DNA of 64,000 bases, taken from NCBI RefSeq assembly GCF_007994735.1, contig NZ_VOIL01000001.1, positions 1,674,001 to 1,738,000 of the forward strand. Direction: 5' to 3'. This document shows positions 34,524 to 44,937 of the stretch, in pieces. Source of the stretch: Nesterenkonia populi. GTDB lineage: Bacteria; Actinomycetota; Actinomycetes; Actinomycetales; Micrococcaceae. Position 1 is the first letter of the stretch, and each line of letters opens with the position of its first letter. The translations under genes and the position numbers were made by a program. The notes under the pieces are model-generated. The model saw nothing but the letters and a program-made list of their open reading frames with translations. It searched no databases and was not told the origin of the DNA.

Positions 34524-34769
34524 ATGAGCGTCACCGTCTACACCAAGCCGGCATGCGTCCAGTGCAACGCCACCTACCGTGCCCTCGACAAGAACGGCGT
34601 GGTCTACCAGACCGTCGACATCTCACAGGATGCTGAGGCGCTCGAGCGGGTCCGCGCACTCGGCTACATGCAGGCTCCCGTGGTGATCACCGATGCTGAC
34701 CACTGGTCAGGCTTCCGTCCGGACAAGATCAGCGAGCTGGCCGTCCAGGCCCAGGCCGCCGCAGCCTGA
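34524..34769 (+). CDS. nrdH: Glutaredoxin-like NrdH redoxin
   Basis: 81 residues. The thioredoxin-type active site Cys11-Val-Gln-Cys14 lies in VYTKPACVQCNAT, and WSGFRPDKI near the C-terminus is the NrdH signature. It is the electron donor for class Ib ribonucleotide reductase, reduced by thioredoxin reductase. ATG 34524 follows GAGGAG. It is the first gene of nrdHIEF. Confidence 0.93.
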   Translation: MSVTVYTKPACVQCNATYRALDKNGVVYQTVDISQDAEALERVRALGYMQAPVVITDADHWSGFRPDKISELAVQAQAAAA

Positions 34770-34789
34770 TCGCCTGATAGGAGAGTCCC

Positions 34790-35227
34790 GTGCTCACCTC
34801 AGCCACGCTGATCTACTTCTCCTCGGTGTCGAACAACACGCACCGGTTCGTGGAGAAGCTGAGCCTGCCTGAGGACGAAACCGCGCGGCTGCCGCTGCGC
34901 ACCAGTGAGGACACCCTGCAGGCCACGGAGCCCTTCGTGCTCGTCGCCCCCAGCTATGGGGCTGACGGCGGCGAGGGCTCGGTGCCCAAGCAGGTCATCA
35001 AGTTCCTCAACGTAGAGTCCAACCGGCGGCTGCTGCGCGGCGTCATCGGCTCGGGCAACACGAACTTTCAGGAGAGCTACTGCATCGCCGGCGACATCAT
35101 CGCCGCCAAATGCGGGGTTCCTCACCTGTACCGATTTGAACTCATGGGCACTGAGAAGGACGTCTCCACAGTGCTGAAGGGATTGGAAGAATTTTGGAAA
35201 CAGCAGTCAAGCCTCTCAGCCGCGTAG
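34790..35227 (+). CDS. nrdI: Flavodoxin-like NrdI protein
   Basis: 145 residues. [18 protein letters not shown] binds FMN phosphate and [20 protein letters not shown] and [23 protein letters not shown] are NrdI blocks. It supplies the oxidant that converts the dimanganese-bound NrdF to the tyrosyl radical form. The start GTG 34790 follows GGAGAG. The nrdE start lies inside its 3' end, a 34-base overlap. Confidence 0.93.
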   Translation: MLTSATLIYFSSVSNNTHRFVEKLSLPEDETARLPLRTSEDTLQATEPFVLVAPSYGADGGEGSVPKQVIKFLNVESNRRLLRGVIGSGNTNFQESYCIAGDIIAAKCGVPHLYRFELMGTEKDVSTVLKGLEEFWKQQSSLSAA

Positions 35228-37371
35228 CCGACCCTGCCCTGGCCAAGGAGGTTCCCCCGCAGTGGGAGGGCCTGAGCTACCACGAGCTCAACGCCATGCT
35301 GAACCTCTACGGCCCTGACGGCCAGATCCAGTTCGAGGCTGACCAGCTGGCTGCCCGGAAGTACTTCCTCAACAACGTGAACACCAACACGGTGTTCTTC
35401 CATGACCTCGATGAGAAGCTCAACTACCTCGTGGAGAACGACTACTACGAGCCTGAGACCATCGACCAGTACTCCCGCGAGTTCGTCCGCCGCCTGTGGG
35501 ACGAGGCCTACGCCTATAAGTTCCGGTTCCCCACCTTTCTCGGCGCCTTCAAGTTCTACACCTCGTATGCGCTGAAGACCTTCGACGGCAATCGCTACCT
35601 GGAGCGGTTCGAGGACCGCGTCTGCATGGTGGCCCTGCACCTGGGCCGCGGCAGCGAGGATCTGGCCACCCGCATCATGCAGGAGATCGTCTCCGGACGG
35701 TTCCAGCCGGCCACCCCCACCTTCCTCAACTCCGGGAAGAAGCAGCGCGGCGAGCTGGTCTCCTGCTTCCTGCTGCGGATCGAGGACAACATGGAGTCCA
35801 TCGCCCGCGGCATCAACTCCGCCCTGCAGCTCTCCAAGCGCGGCGGCGGCGTGGCGCTCTCGCTGACCAACGTCCGTGAGAACGGCGCCCCCATCAAGCA
35901 GATCCAGAACCAGTCCTCGGGCGTCATCCCGGTGATGAAGCTGCTGGAGGACTCCTTTTCCTACGCGAACCAGCTGGGCGCCCGGCAGGGTGCCGGTGCG
36001 GTGTACCTCAACGCCCACCACCCGGACATCCACCGGTTCCTGGACACCAAGCGGGAGAACGCGGACGAGAAGATCCGCATCAAGACCCTCAGCCTCGGCG
36101 TCGTCGTCCCAGACATCACCTTTGAGCTGGCCAAGAAGAACGAGGACATGTACCTCTTCAGCCCGTACGACGTCGAGCGCGTCTACGGGAAGCCGTTCAG
36201 CGAGATCTCGGTGACCGAGAAGTACTACGAGATGGTCGACGACGGCCGGATCCGCAAGACCAAGATCAACGCCCGCGAGTTCTTCCAGACCCTGGCGGAG
36301 ATCCAGTTCGAGTCCGGCTACCCGTACATCATGTTCGAGGACACCGTGAACCGGGCCAACCCCATCGAGGGCCGGATCACCATGTCCAACCTGTGCTCCG
36401 AGATCCTGCAGGTCTCCGAGCCCTCCGAGTACGAGGCGGACCTGGGCTACGCGCAGGTCGGCAAGGACATCTCCTGCAACCTGGGCTCGCTGAACATCGC
36501 CAAGACGATGGACTCGGTGGACTTCGGCCAGACCATCGAGACCGCCATCCGGTCCCTGACCGCGGTCTCCGACATGTCCTACATCGAGTCTGTGCCCTCC
36601 ATCGCTGAAGGAAACAAGCGCAGCCACGCCATCGGCCTGGGCCAGATGAACCTCCACGGCTACCTGGCCCGCGAGCGGGTCCACTACGGCTCCGAGGAGG
36701 GCCTGGACTTCACCAACATCTACTTCTACACGGTGCTGTTCCACTGCCTGCGCGCATCGAACATGATCGCGAAGGAGACCGGCCAGGTCTTCGACGGCTT
36801 CGAGCGCTCCCAGTACGCCACCGGCGAGTTCTTCGACAAGTACACCGAGCAGGCCTGGGCGCCCAAGACGGAGAAGGTCCGGCAGCTGTTCGGCCACGTG
36901 CACATCCCCACCCAGGCGGACTGGCGTGAGCTGCAGGCTGAGGTCCAGAAGCACGGGATCTACAACCAGAACCTGCAGGCTGTGCCGCCGACGGGCTCCA
37001 TCAGCTACATCAACAACTCCACCTCCTCGATCCACCCGGTGGCCTCGCCCATCGAGATCCGCAAGGAGGGCAAGCTCGGCCGCGTCTACTACCCGGCGCC
37101 GTATCTCACCAACGAGAACCTGGAGTACTACCAGGACGCGTACGAGATCGGCTATGAGAAGATCATCGACACCTACGCCGCGGCCACCCAGCACGTGGAT
37201 CAGGGGCTGAGCCTGACGCTGTTCTTCAAGGACACTGCCAGCACACGTGACATCAACAAGGCGCAGATCTACGCGTGGAAGAAGGGGATCAAGACCCTCT
37301 ACTACATCCGCCTGCGGCAGCTGGCCCTTGAGGGCACAGAGGTCGAGGGCTGCGTCTCCTGCATGCTGTAG
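35194..37371 (+). CDS. nrdE: Class Ib ribonucleoside-diphosphate reductase alpha subunit
   Basis: 725 residues. The active-site cysteines are visible in [16 protein letters not shown] and the C-terminal GCVSCML tail, with the disulfide-exchange pair there. [33 protein letters not shown] and [20 protein letters not shown] are class I alpha-subunit motifs. It reduces NDPs to dNDPs with NrdF radical and NrdH electrons. There is no N-terminal ATP cone. The start TTG 35194 is preceded by GGAAGA and overlaps nrdI, implying translational coupling. Confidence 0.95.
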   Translation: METAVKPLSRVADPALAKEVPPQWEGLSYHELNAMLNLYGPDGQIQFEADQLAARKYFLNNVNTNTVFFHDLDEKLNYLVENDYYEPETIDQYSREFVRRLWDEAYAYKFRFPTFLGAFKFYTSYALKTFDGNRYLERFEDRVCMVALHLGRGSEDLATRIMQEIVSGRFQPATPTFLNSGKKQRGELVSCFLLRIEDNMESIARGINSALQLSKRGGGVALSLTNVRENGAPIKQIQNQSSGVIPVMKLLEDSFSYANQLGARQGAGAVYLNAHHPDIHRFLDTKRENADEKIRIKTLSLGVVVPDITFELAKKNEDMYLFSPYDVERVYGKPFSEISVTEKYYEMVDDGRIRKTKINAREFFQTLAEIQFESGYPYIMFEDTVNRANPIEGRITMSNLCSEILQVSEPSEYEADLGYAQVGKDISCNLGSLNIAKTMDSVDFGQTIETAIRSLTAVSDMSYIESVPSIAEGNKRSHAIGLGQMNLHGYLARERVHYGSEEGLDFTNIYFYTVLFHCLRASNMIAKETGQVFDGFERSQYATGEFFDKYTEQAWAPKTEKVRQLFGHVHIPTQADWRELQAEVQKHGIYNQNLQAVPPTGSISYINNSTSSIHPVASPIEIRKEGKLGRVYYPAPYLTNENLEYYQDAYEIGYEKIIDTYAAATQHVDQGLSLTLFFKDTASTRDINKAQIYAWKKGIKTLYYIRLRQLALEGTEVEGCVSCML

Positions 37372-37445
37372 GCTCCCCGTGCGCTGAGCGCGGAGACCAG
37401 ACGTTTTCGAATAAGCACGTGGCGCCGTCGGGGCGCCGGCCGTGA

Positions 37446-38465
<1,020 letters not shown>

Positions 38466-38514
38466 GCCTTTCTAAAGACAGATGTCCTGAGTTGTCGCCG
38501 TAAGGCTTGGTAAG

Positions 38515-38555
38515 GGGCCCGGATCCGCAGGTTTCTGCAGGTCCGGGCCCTTTTT
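38515..38555 (+). terminator. Rho-independent terminator after nrdF
   Basis: GGGCCCGGA(TCCGCAG)-GTTT-(CTGCAGG)TCCGGGCCC forms a stem of ~16 pairs, followed by TTTTT. It lies 50 bases after the nrdF stop and closes the nrdHIEF transcript just before the element boundary. Confidence 0.88.
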
Positions 38556-38613
38556 CGTGCCTCCTCCTAACGAACACAGGAGGACGAATATGCCCACCAG
38601 CAGCCTTACGCAA

Positions 38614-38800
38614 TGGCACGAAGGTGGCACGCGCACACCTTCCGGGTGCAAGCAGAGCGGACTGCGAGCCCTATTTTGGCTCGGTGACCCCGTCAGTCTC
38701 GTGCCACAACGTGCCATAGAGGGTTCACGGAATGACGTAAAACACTTTGTCAGACCCGGTTTCAGGGGCTCTGTGAGACCTAGTGGCACGAAGTGGCACG
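38614..38800. repeat. Three pairs of TGGCACG repeats, probable integrase arm sites
   Basis: TGGCACG occurs at 38614-38620 and 38625-38631 (direct), CGTGCCA at 38700-38706 and 38710-38716 (inverted), and TGGCACG at 38784-38790 and 38794-38800 (direct). Each pair has a 10-11 base period, one helical turn. This is how tyrosine integrase arm-type sites are arranged around an att core, and the integrase gene starts 40 bases later. Confidence 0.6.
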
Positions 38801-38840
38801 GCGGTCCGCTCCAGTCCATCCGAGACCTGGGGAGGACCCG

Positions 38841-40154
38841 ATGACGGCCACGACGGATCGAAAGACACGCTCACGACGGGAAGGCTGGGGGAGCCTGCGC
38901 AAGCTCTCCTCGGGTCGGTGGCAGGCAAGGTACCCCGGGCCAGACGGACAGACCTATACGGCCCGGACCGAGGACGATAAGCCGCTGACCTTCCTGACCA
39001 AGACCGACGCACGAACCTGGCTGGCCAACGTCCATACACAGATCGCCCGAGGACAATGGGAACCCCCGGCCGTGGTGGCGGCTCGTCGACGGGCAGAGGC
39101 CGAGGCGGAGAGGGCGCGGACCCTCGGTTTCGCTGAATATGCGGAGCGCTGGATGGAAATGATCCGTACCCAGCCCAACCGCAGCGGCAAGAAGCGTTCC
39201 GAAGGGACGATCCGGTCCTACCAGAGCAAGGTCAGCGGATACCTCATACCGGAGTTCGGAGATACACCGCTGCGGGACATCGACGCCGCACGTATCAAAG
39301 TGATGACCGATCGGCTGGATGCGATCCCTTCACCGTTGAACCCGAAGTCCAAGTTCAACGGAGTCACCCGGCCAGTGCTGGCGGTGCTGATGATGATCCT
39401 GCGCCAAGCCGCCCGGGACGGAATCATCCCAGCAGCACCCCCGGTCTCAGTGCCGAAGCAGGAATCTGTCCGCTACGACTCCGACCACGCCGAGACTGAC
39501 GACGTCGCCAGACCCGACCAGGTGGAGGCCTTGTACGACGCCACACCTGAGCATTTCGGGATCATGGTGCTGCTGGCCGCGTGGTGTCAGCTCAGGCGAG
39601 GGGAGTGCTTGGGTCTGCAGCGTCGGGACATCATCTGGCATGAGGACGGCACCGCGACCCTTTACGTCCATCGTCAGCTTAACGCCAACACTGGTGACCT
39701 GACCATGCCGAAGACCGAGGCCGGCAAACGCCCGCTGAGCGTCCCCGACATCATGCTCCACCGTCTGAGGAAGCACCTGGAAAGCAATGTGGCGCCCGAG
39801 GCGAAAGCACCCGTGGTGCCAACAACACGGCGGGGCAGTGTCCCCTTGTCGAACACCCGGTGGGGGTACATATGGGCCGAAGTCCGTGAGAAGGTCAACG
39901 ATCTGCCCCACCGTTATCGCTTCCACGACCTGCGCCATACGGGACTTACTATCTTCGCCCAAGAGGGAGCGACACTGGCCGAGCTGATGCGCCGCGGAGG
40001 TCACTCAGACATCCGAGTCGTCCTGCGCTACCAGCACAGCACCATGGCGCGGGACCGGGAGCTGGCTGAGCGAATGAGCAGAACGGCTCAGGCCAAGATC
40101 GAGGCCCGAAAGAAGGCAGATAAGGAGTGCCAGGGCCGAGATGGACACCTATGA
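38841..40154 (+). CDS. Tyrosine recombinase / site-specific integrase
   Basis: 437 residues. An N-terminal AP2-like arm-binding domain (SGRWQARYPGPDGQTYTART, 25-45), a SAM-like core-binding domain (~95-200) and a catalytic domain with Arg253 (LRRGE), Lys291, His362-x2-Arg365 (HDLRH), His388 (GGHSD) and the nucleophile Tyr397 (RYQH). It integrates and excises the element. ATG 38841 follows GGAGG with five bases between; an earlier in-frame start lacks a site. The excisionase gene follows after 35 bases, so both are probably co-transcribed. Confidence 0.93.
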   Translation: MTATTDRKTRSRREGWGSLRKLSSGRWQARYPGPDGQTYTARTEDDKPLTFLTKTDARTWLANVHTQIARGQWEPPAVVAARRRAEAEAERARTLGFAEYAERWMEMIRTQPNRSGKKRSEGTIRSYQSKVSGYLIPEFGDTPLRDIDAARIKVMTDRLDAIPSPLNPKSKFNGVTRPVLAVLMMILRQAARDGIIPAAPPVSVPKQESVRYDSDHAETDDVARPDQVEALYDATPEHFGIMVLLAAWCQLRRGECLGLQRRDIIWHEDGTATLYVHRQLNANTGDLTMPKTEAGKRPLSVPDIMLHRLRKHLESNVAPEAKAPVVPTTRRGSVPLSNTRWGYIWAEVREKVNDLPHRYRFHDLRHTGLTIFAQEGATLAELMRRGGHSDIRVVLRYQHSTMARDRELAERMSRTAQAKIEARKKADKECQGRDGHL

Positions 40155-40189
40155 GATGTCAGAGCCACGAAGAAGGGGGGTGACACCTC

Positions 40190-40396
40190 ATGGCAATGCA
40201 GGACAAGAAGGCATCAGCCGATCAGCAGCTGGTCTCGCTCGCGGAAGCGGCTGAACAGTTCGGCGTCTCGGTGAAGACCATTCGACGCCGCATCGCTGAC
40301 GGCACAGTACATGGTTACCGTGTCGGGCGACTGATCCGGGTGGACCTCAACGAGCTCCAGCAACAGCTGCTGGTAGAGATCCCCTCGTTGAAGTAG
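40190..40396 (+). CDS. xis: Excisionase-family DNA-binding protein
   Basis: 68 residues with a MerR-like winged helix (LAEAAEQFGVSVKTIRRRIADGTVHGYRVGRLIRVDLNEL) that defines the excisionase family. It would bend the att DNA and set the direction of the integrase reaction. It starts at ATG 40190; the GAAGGGGGG site is ~10 bases before. It is convergent with the DUF4913 gene, with a large hairpin between. Confidence 0.88.
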   Translation: MAMQDKKASADQQLVSLAEAAEQFGVSVKTIRRRIADGTVHGYRVGRLIRVDLNELQQQLLVEIPSLK

Positions 40397-40419
40397 AAAG
40401 TCGATCTTCGCACCCAATA

Positions 40420-40466
40420 CTGGTGGAGGATGGTCCCGCTCAAACAGCGAGGCCATCCTCCACCAG
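40420..40466. terminator. Bidirectional hairpin between xis and the transfer genes
   Basis: CTGGTGGAGGATGG and CCATCCTCCACCAG form a perfect 14-base stem; the loop holds a second short stem (GCT/AGC). It lies between convergent genes and would stop transcription from both sides. No clear U-tract is present. Confidence 0.6.
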
Positions 40467-40483
40467 CGTGAAGCGCAAGCCGA

Positions 40484-41095
40484 TCAATAGGTCTCTGCCT
40501 GGTCGTCGAGGTGTCGGAAGAACTCGTCTTCGGCTTGGCGTCGTTGTGCGACTTGGGCCATTACGAAGTCCACGAACTCGTTTTCGCGGTTTTCGATGGT
40601 GAGGTCTTCTATGGTTGGTGCGCGGTCTTCTCCGGGCCAGGAGGTCTGGCGGGTGGGTCGGTCCCTGTCTAGCCGGGTGCCGGACGCTGCGACCCATTCG
40701 CGGAGCCGGGCTCTGGCGTCTGCGAAGTCGCGGTGCCAGCCGATGGGGACTGAGGCGTTCTGTTCGGGGTCGTAGGCTCCGAGCCAGTGCAGGTGTAGGG
40801 CGGAGAGTTCCCACACCAGTTCCGGGTGGTGGTGCCAGAACGGTGGGATCACACTGGCTGGTAGCCCGTAGGTGCGCCGCAGCCAGTGGACCCATTTGTT
40901 TAGTTCCAGCCATTCAGCTTCCAGGTCATCGGCGGAAAGCAGGTTCCAGTTGATCGGCTTCGGTGGCTCAGGGAGGTCACCGCCGGGGTCGAAACCCGGC
41001 TCAAAGCCGGGGTCCGGTTCGTCATAGGCCGTGTCATAGGTGTCGTGGGCCTGGTAGTCCTCCGGCCCCGGGTCGTGTGGGGTGTGCTGGTTCAT
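40484..41095 (-). CDS. DUF4913-like protein of conjugative elements
   Basis: 203 residues. A charged, disordered N-terminus (to ~45) precedes the conserved core: DDLEAEWLELNKWVHWLRRTYGLPASVIPPFWHHHPELVWELSALHLHWLGAY and GWHRDFADARARLREW, the DUF4913 pattern of Trp and His residues. The family occurs in actinobacterial mobile elements and its role is unknown. It is the last gene of the long minus-strand operon. Confidence 0.78.
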   Translation of the reverse strand: MNQHTPHDPGPEDYQAHDTYDTAYDEPDPGFEPGFDPGGDLPEPPKPINWNLLSADDLEAEWLELNKWVHWLRRTYGLPASVIPPFWHHHPELVWELSALHLHWLGAYDPEQNASVPIGWHRDFADARARLREWVAASGTRLDRDRPTRQTSWPGEDRAPTIEDLTIENRENEFVDFVMAQVAQRRQAEDEFFRHLDDQAETY

Positions 41096-41116
41096 GGCTC
41101 TGGCTCCTGGCCGGTG

Positions 41117-41563
41117 TCAGAGGCTGAGGTTGGGCGGTTCGGACTGCGGGTTCTGCCGCTGGGGTGCCTCGAACCCTGCGGCGTCGCGTTCGACACTGCG
41201 GCGGGGTGTGCGGTCCACCTCGTAGCGGGTGCGGGCCATGTCATGACCGATCCGGCGGGCCACGAACTCCTCACCGGGAGCGGTCAGCCCGTTAGCGTCG
41301 GTGTATTCGTATTCGCGCACGTAGCCTTCGGCGATGATCTTGTCGCCCTTGGCCAGGCGTTCATGGCCCTGCTCGGCGGCGGCTTTGAAGGCCACCAGGT
41401 TGTGGAAGGTGGTGTCCTTCTGCGTGAACGACCCATCGGCCTCGCGCTGGTAGTGCTCCTTGCCCACCTTGACGAACAAGCGCGGGTCACCGTTTTCGGT
41501 GTAGCTCAGCTGCGGTGCTGAGGCGATGAAACCGGAGAATGACTGCTGGGTATGGATCGCCAT
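41117..41563 (-). CDS. ssb: Single-stranded DNA-binding protein
   Basis: 148 residues. OB-fold blocks are recognisable: FSGFIASAPQLSYTENGDPRLFVKVGKEHYQRE, TTFHNLVAFKAAAEQGHERLAKGDKIIAEGYVREYEYTDANG. The C-terminal tail PNLSL lacks the acidic tip of the chromosomal SSB. It would coat the transferred strand. ATG 41563 follows GGAG. It is an element-encoded copy rather than the chromosomal ssb. Confidence 0.88.
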   Translation of the reverse strand: MAIHTQQSFSGFIASAPQLSYTENGDPRLFVKVGKEHYQREADGSFTQKDTTFHNLVAFKAAAEQGHERLAKGDKIIAEGYVREYEYTDANGLTAPGEEFVARRIGHDMARTRYEVDRTPRRSVERDAAGFEAPQRQNPQSEPPNLSL

Positions 41564-41620
41564 GACCAGGGCTCCTTATCTGCCACGGCCACCGCCCTTG
41601 TGCAGGTGGCCTCTGCCAGA

Positions 41621-41630
41621 CAGGTGCACC
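41621..41630. repeat. GTGCAC motif copy 1
   Basis: CAGGTGCACC, with perfect GGTGCACC symmetry, lies between the ssb start and the coupling-protein stop; one of six related copies in the element. Confidence 0.35.
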
Positions 41631-41643
41631 CAGCACCCCGGCG

Positions 41644-43437
41644 CTAGGTACGCGGGTGGTGTTGGAGCATGGCTTCGATCTGCTCCCGGTCGGCCCTCAG
41701 GTCGGTGGCCTCTGGTCGTTCGGTCCAGCGGCGCAGGTCGGTGATGATCGGCGGTGCCGTCCGCAAAAGGGTGACCCCGGTGCCGAAGGGCAGGGTCCTG
41801 ATCCGGTCTGGTGGCAGCACCGAGACCCGGCGAACAGATCGCTGGTTCGAGCGGGTGCCGTGATCCCCGATGGTGGTCGAATCGGTGTACTCGTCACGTT
41901 CCCCGATGAGGGTGGAGAGGTCTTGGAGGTCCCGGGAGTTCGAGGCTCCACCGAGGATGATTTTGACGATCGCGGCATCCCAGATCGCCCCGGCCTGGTT
42001 CTCTGACCACTTCTCCCTGGCCTGTGCCAGCGACTGAAGCACCGGCAGGGTGGTGATTCCGGTGCCCCCGCCTTCAGCCATCAACGTCGGCAGGCTGGGT
42101 AGGGGTGCGAGGTTGCCGATCTCATCCAGCGCCAACAACAGCGGCGGGTCCAACCGTGCACCGGGTAACCTGGCGGCCATACGCCGGGCGGTCTCAACCA
42201 GGTCTTCCACGAACGCCGCCACCAGAGAGGCAGAAGCCCCGGCGCCTGCGCCGGTGGCCAGCAGGAACAGGCTGCCTCGGTCCTGGATGAACTGCTCGGG
42301 GTCGAAGTCCTCCCCGGCCCGGGGTGAGACCGCATCCAACACCCGAGGGTCAGCCAGAGCCGACAAAGCGAGGGAGACGCCCTGCCAGATGGAATCCCGG
42401 GTCTTCGGGTCAGCTTCCAGCATGGAGGCCAGCGAGTCATCCCATCCGGTCGCCGCCCTGGGGGTGCTGGCCAGGATGGTGACCGCCTCGGCGGCGGCTG
42501 AGGGGTCCAGGGTCCAGCGGAACAACTCAGCCGGTGACCGATGATCCAACGCTGCCGCATGGAGTAGGGATTGGAGGGCGGTGCGGGTTTTGCCTTCCCA
42601 GAACCCGCCGGATTCGACACCGCCAGCGGACATGCCAGTCGCTGAAGCCAGCCCGGTGGCCCGGATCATCGCCATCAGCGGGTCCTCACACCCCCGGATA
42701 GGTGACCAGCGCATCCCCGCAGGGATGCCCTCTGCCAGGTGTTGGGGGTCGAAGACCGCTACCGGGCCGATCTTCTCCCGTGCCCGCAGTGTGGCGGTGA
42801 GATTATCCGGCCGGGTGGATGTCGTCACTACTGCCCCGGGTGCATCCAGGATCGCGTTGATGACGATGTGGAGGCCTTTACCGGATCGGGGTGGGCCGAT
42901 CAGCAGGATCGAGTCCTCCACCGAGGCCCACACCTGCTTGCCCGCAGAGGTCCCCAGCAGGTAGCCGACATCCTCGGCCCGCGGCTTCACCAGGGAAGGC
43001 CGCAGCGTCTCAGCCCGGCGTAACAGTGCTTTTGGTGTGGCGACTTTGGCGATGTCGCCACTGGTGGCGGTGCCTACCAGTCGATGCGGATCGGCTTGTT
43101 TCTGTTGGCCCCAGCGGCGCACCCGCACCCACACCCAGGTACCGGCCCCGGCCAGCCCGGCGAGCATCACCCCACTGGTTATCCAGTAGGCCACCGGATG
43201 CAGCCCCTCCGCTGCTAGCGCGGCGGCAGGACCACCAGGGCTGAACAACACCGCCAGCCCAGCAGCCGGACCAGCCTCCGGCAGTGATGCGCCGGTGATC
43301 CAAGCGGCGACAGTACCAGCGGCACGCAGGATCACCGCCACACCCGCCGTCACCATGAGCAGGATGATCAAGGCGTTAGTGACCTCATCACCCATACCCC
43401 CGGCCTGACGAGACCCCGGAGTGATACCCCGGGTCAC
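41644..43437 (-). CDS. Type IV coupling protein (VirD4/TraG-like ATPase)
   Basis: 597 residues. Two to three N-terminal membrane segments (~22-105) precede the ATPase domain with Walker A GPPRSGKG at 181-188 and Walker B LLLALDEIG. TALQSLLHAAA and ITTLPVLQSLAQAREKWSENQAGAIWD are typical of TraG/VirD4 family hexamers. It couples the relaxase-DNA complex to the secretion channel. The GTG start overlaps the upstream stop. Its partner VirB4-like ATPase lies 1.5 kb away. Confidence 0.9.
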   Translation of the reverse strand: MTRGITPGSRQAGGMGDEVTNALIILLMVTAGVAVILRAAGTVAAWITGASLPEAGPAAGLAVLFSPGGPAAALAAEGLHPVAYWITSGVMLAGLAGAGTWVWVRVRRWGQQKQADPHRLVGTATSGDIAKVATPKALLRRAETLRPSLVKPRAEDVGYLLGTSAGKQVWASVEDSILLIGPPRSGKGLHIVINAILDAPGAVVTTSTRPDNLTATLRAREKIGPVAVFDPQHLAEGIPAGMRWSPIRGCEDPLMAMIRATGLASATGMSAGGVESGGFWEGKTRTALQSLLHAAALDHRSPAELFRWTLDPSAAAEAVTILASTPRAATGWDDSLASMLEADPKTRDSIWQGVSLALSALADPRVLDAVSPRAGEDFDPEQFIQDRGSLFLLATGAGAGASASLVAAFVEDLVETARRMAARLPGARLDPPLLLALDEIGNLAPLPSLPTLMAEGGGTGITTLPVLQSLAQAREKWSENQAGAIWDAAIVKIILGGASNSRDLQDLSTLIGERDEYTDSTTIGDHGTRSNQRSVRRVSVLPPDRIRTLPFGTGVTLLRTAPPIITDLRRWTERPEATDLRADREQIEAMLQHHPRT

Positions 43438-44012
43438 GGCAACCGCCTCACCAGCGTGGTCCCCGAGGACCGGCCAAAGACCAGCACCTCAGCACCAGCG
43501 CGCAGGGTGGCCTTCTGCCGCCTGCTCAGACGGGCCTCAACCTCCCCGTCCTCATTGGCCGTGGTGTCGGTGACCACCGCAGCGATAGCCACGTCTTCAC
43601 CGGGCAGGAACCCCTCACCCGAGACCGTGGCCGTAGCTGGCTTCCCGCCGGGCTTAGACCGTGCCGACTCTGACGGTTCCTGCTCGGGGGCAGGCTCGGC
43701 CTGGGTGCGGCGATGGGCTCGGATGATGTCAGTAAAAGTGGACCCGTCGGTTTCGTGGACCTCGATCCGCACCGTCCGAGTCCGGTCCTCAGTGACCGCA
43801 TCCAGCACCTCACCGAATCGGGCACGACTCCACGCCCCCTCGTTTTCTGGCGCCGGGAAGTCCTCGCCATCCACGGTGACCGCCATGGTCCCGGTGGGAT
43901 CAGTGACGGTGATGACTACATGCGGCAAGACCGGAGGAACGGAGGGTTCGTCGTGAGGCCGGTCGTTCTTCTGCGGTTTACGGCGTGGAGGACCGGGGTT
44001 CTTTCGGCTCAT
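43434..44012 (-). CDS. Conserved element protein, unknown function
   Basis: 192 residues. A basic N-terminus is followed by beta-rich stretches (VVITVTDPTGTMAVTVDGEDFPAP and PATATVSGEGFLPGEDVAIAAVV) joined by a helical and Glu/Pro-rich linker. I do not recognise a family. ATG 44012 is used, though ATG 44018 and GTG 44027 are in frame, the latter inside a copy of the GTGCAC motif. It is translationally coupled to the VirD4-like gene and so probably belongs to the transfer apparatus or its regulation. Confidence 0.6.
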   Translation of the reverse strand: MSRKNPGPPRRKPQKNDRPHDEPSVPPVLPHVVITVTDPTGTMAVTVDGEDFPAPENEGAWSRARFGEVLDAVTEDRTRTVRIEVHETDGSTFTDIIRAHRRTQAEPAPEQEPSESARSKPGGKPATATVSGEGFLPGEDVAIAAVVTDTTANEDGEVEARLSRRQKATLRAGAEVLVFGRSSGTTLVRRLP

Positions 44013-44015
44013 GCC

Positions 44016-44028
44016 CATCAGGTGCACA
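44016..44028. repeat. GTGCAC motif copy 2
   Basis: CATCAGGTGCACA lies directly at a gene start. In gene orientation it reads GTGCACCTGATGGG followed by the start codon, the same arrangement as at 56307-56321. Confidence 0.4.
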
Positions 44029-44155
44029 AGTCGAACCAGATGTTATTGACTGCACGCCAGCGAGGGCACATCAGCTCCCGCAAGGGAACCAAGACGGTCG
44101 AACAGGTAATCACTAGTATGTGTTGGTGGTGTCTTGGGGCGAAGGAGGACGGAAC

Positions 44156-44800
44156 TTGATTGAAGCGTTCGAGGGAATCCCTGATTTGGTGACATTCGTA
44201 GTGTCTGTCCTCGCAGGCCTGATTTCAGTTGTTTCGTTTCTTCTGGCAAGGCGAGCAGAAAGAAGTTCTGGAGCTCTTGCGATGGACAGCAACCTTCTTC
44301 AGCTTCGAGAAATCATGCTGAGCGATGAAGTTAGGCGGGCGATGCGAACAGTCGTGTATTCGCCGCCAATCATCCGAAAGGCCGAAGAAGACTATTCCCC
44401 GTGGTCGTCCTCCCAGACTTACCTTTCCGACCAGTCGGTCAGTGAGGCAGTTCAAAAGGGCGGCGCTTCAGATCTCTACCAGTTCACCGAGGCATATGCC
44501 ACACTGGTCATGATTGTTTCTCGGATGGAGACAGCAGCGCCCCTCTCGCGTAGAGGCTTCTTGGCTAAACGATGGCGGAAACGAAGTACCGAACTGTACG
44601 GCCACCTGAATGAAATTTTGAGCGTGACTCGTGAAGCGAGGCACGAGCTGAGAAAGTTCGATCTGCTGTGGCCGCTTGGCCAGGAAACCCTGGGAGGCCC
44701 ACCCACCTTGCTTTCCGATGACTCAATAGAGTCTCAGCTCTCGCGCCTGAATAAAGTAAGGGACAATAAAAATGCCATGGAAGTAAAGCTTCCTAGCTAG
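44156..44800 (+). CDS. Single-membrane-segment cargo protein, unknown function
   Basis: 214 residues from TTG 44156, which lies 8 bases after AAGGAGG; ATG 44120 is a longer alternative. One N-terminal membrane helix (LVTFVVSVLAGLISVVSFLLA) is followed by a charged soluble domain with several helices (LLQLREIMLSDEVRRAM, LNEILSVTREARHELRKFDLLW). Codon use is clearly lower in GC than that of the transfer genes, and it lies on the opposite strand, so it was probably acquired separately. Entry exclusion or defence are possible roles, but nothing in the sequence proves them. Confidence 0.6.
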   Translation: MIEAFEGIPDLVTFVVSVLAGLISVVSFLLARRAERSSGALAMDSNLLQLREIMLSDEVRRAMRTVVYSPPIIRKAEEDYSPWSSSQTYLSDQSVSEAVQKGGASDLYQFTEAYATLVMIVSRMETAAPLSRRGFLAKRWRKRSTELYGHLNEILSVTREARHELRKFDLLWPLGQETLGGPPTLLSDDSIESQLSRLNKVRDNKNAMEVKLPS

Positions 44801-44937
44801 CAGTTCCTGAATGACAGGGATATATCTTTGAGGCGATGCAGGACTGAGCTTCAGGGCTAGAAGCTACCCATGTATGTGCGGGTTAGCGATGGATCAGCCA
44901 CTGACGGTGTTCATCGACAATGACAAGGCCCCTTCGG

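Noticed and set aside
35122-37194. Long minus-strand open frame (690 codons) opposite nrdE
   Set aside because: Antisense shadow of nrdE, which is unambiguous; the shadow has repetitive Val/Leu/Asp/Gly composition and no ribosome site.
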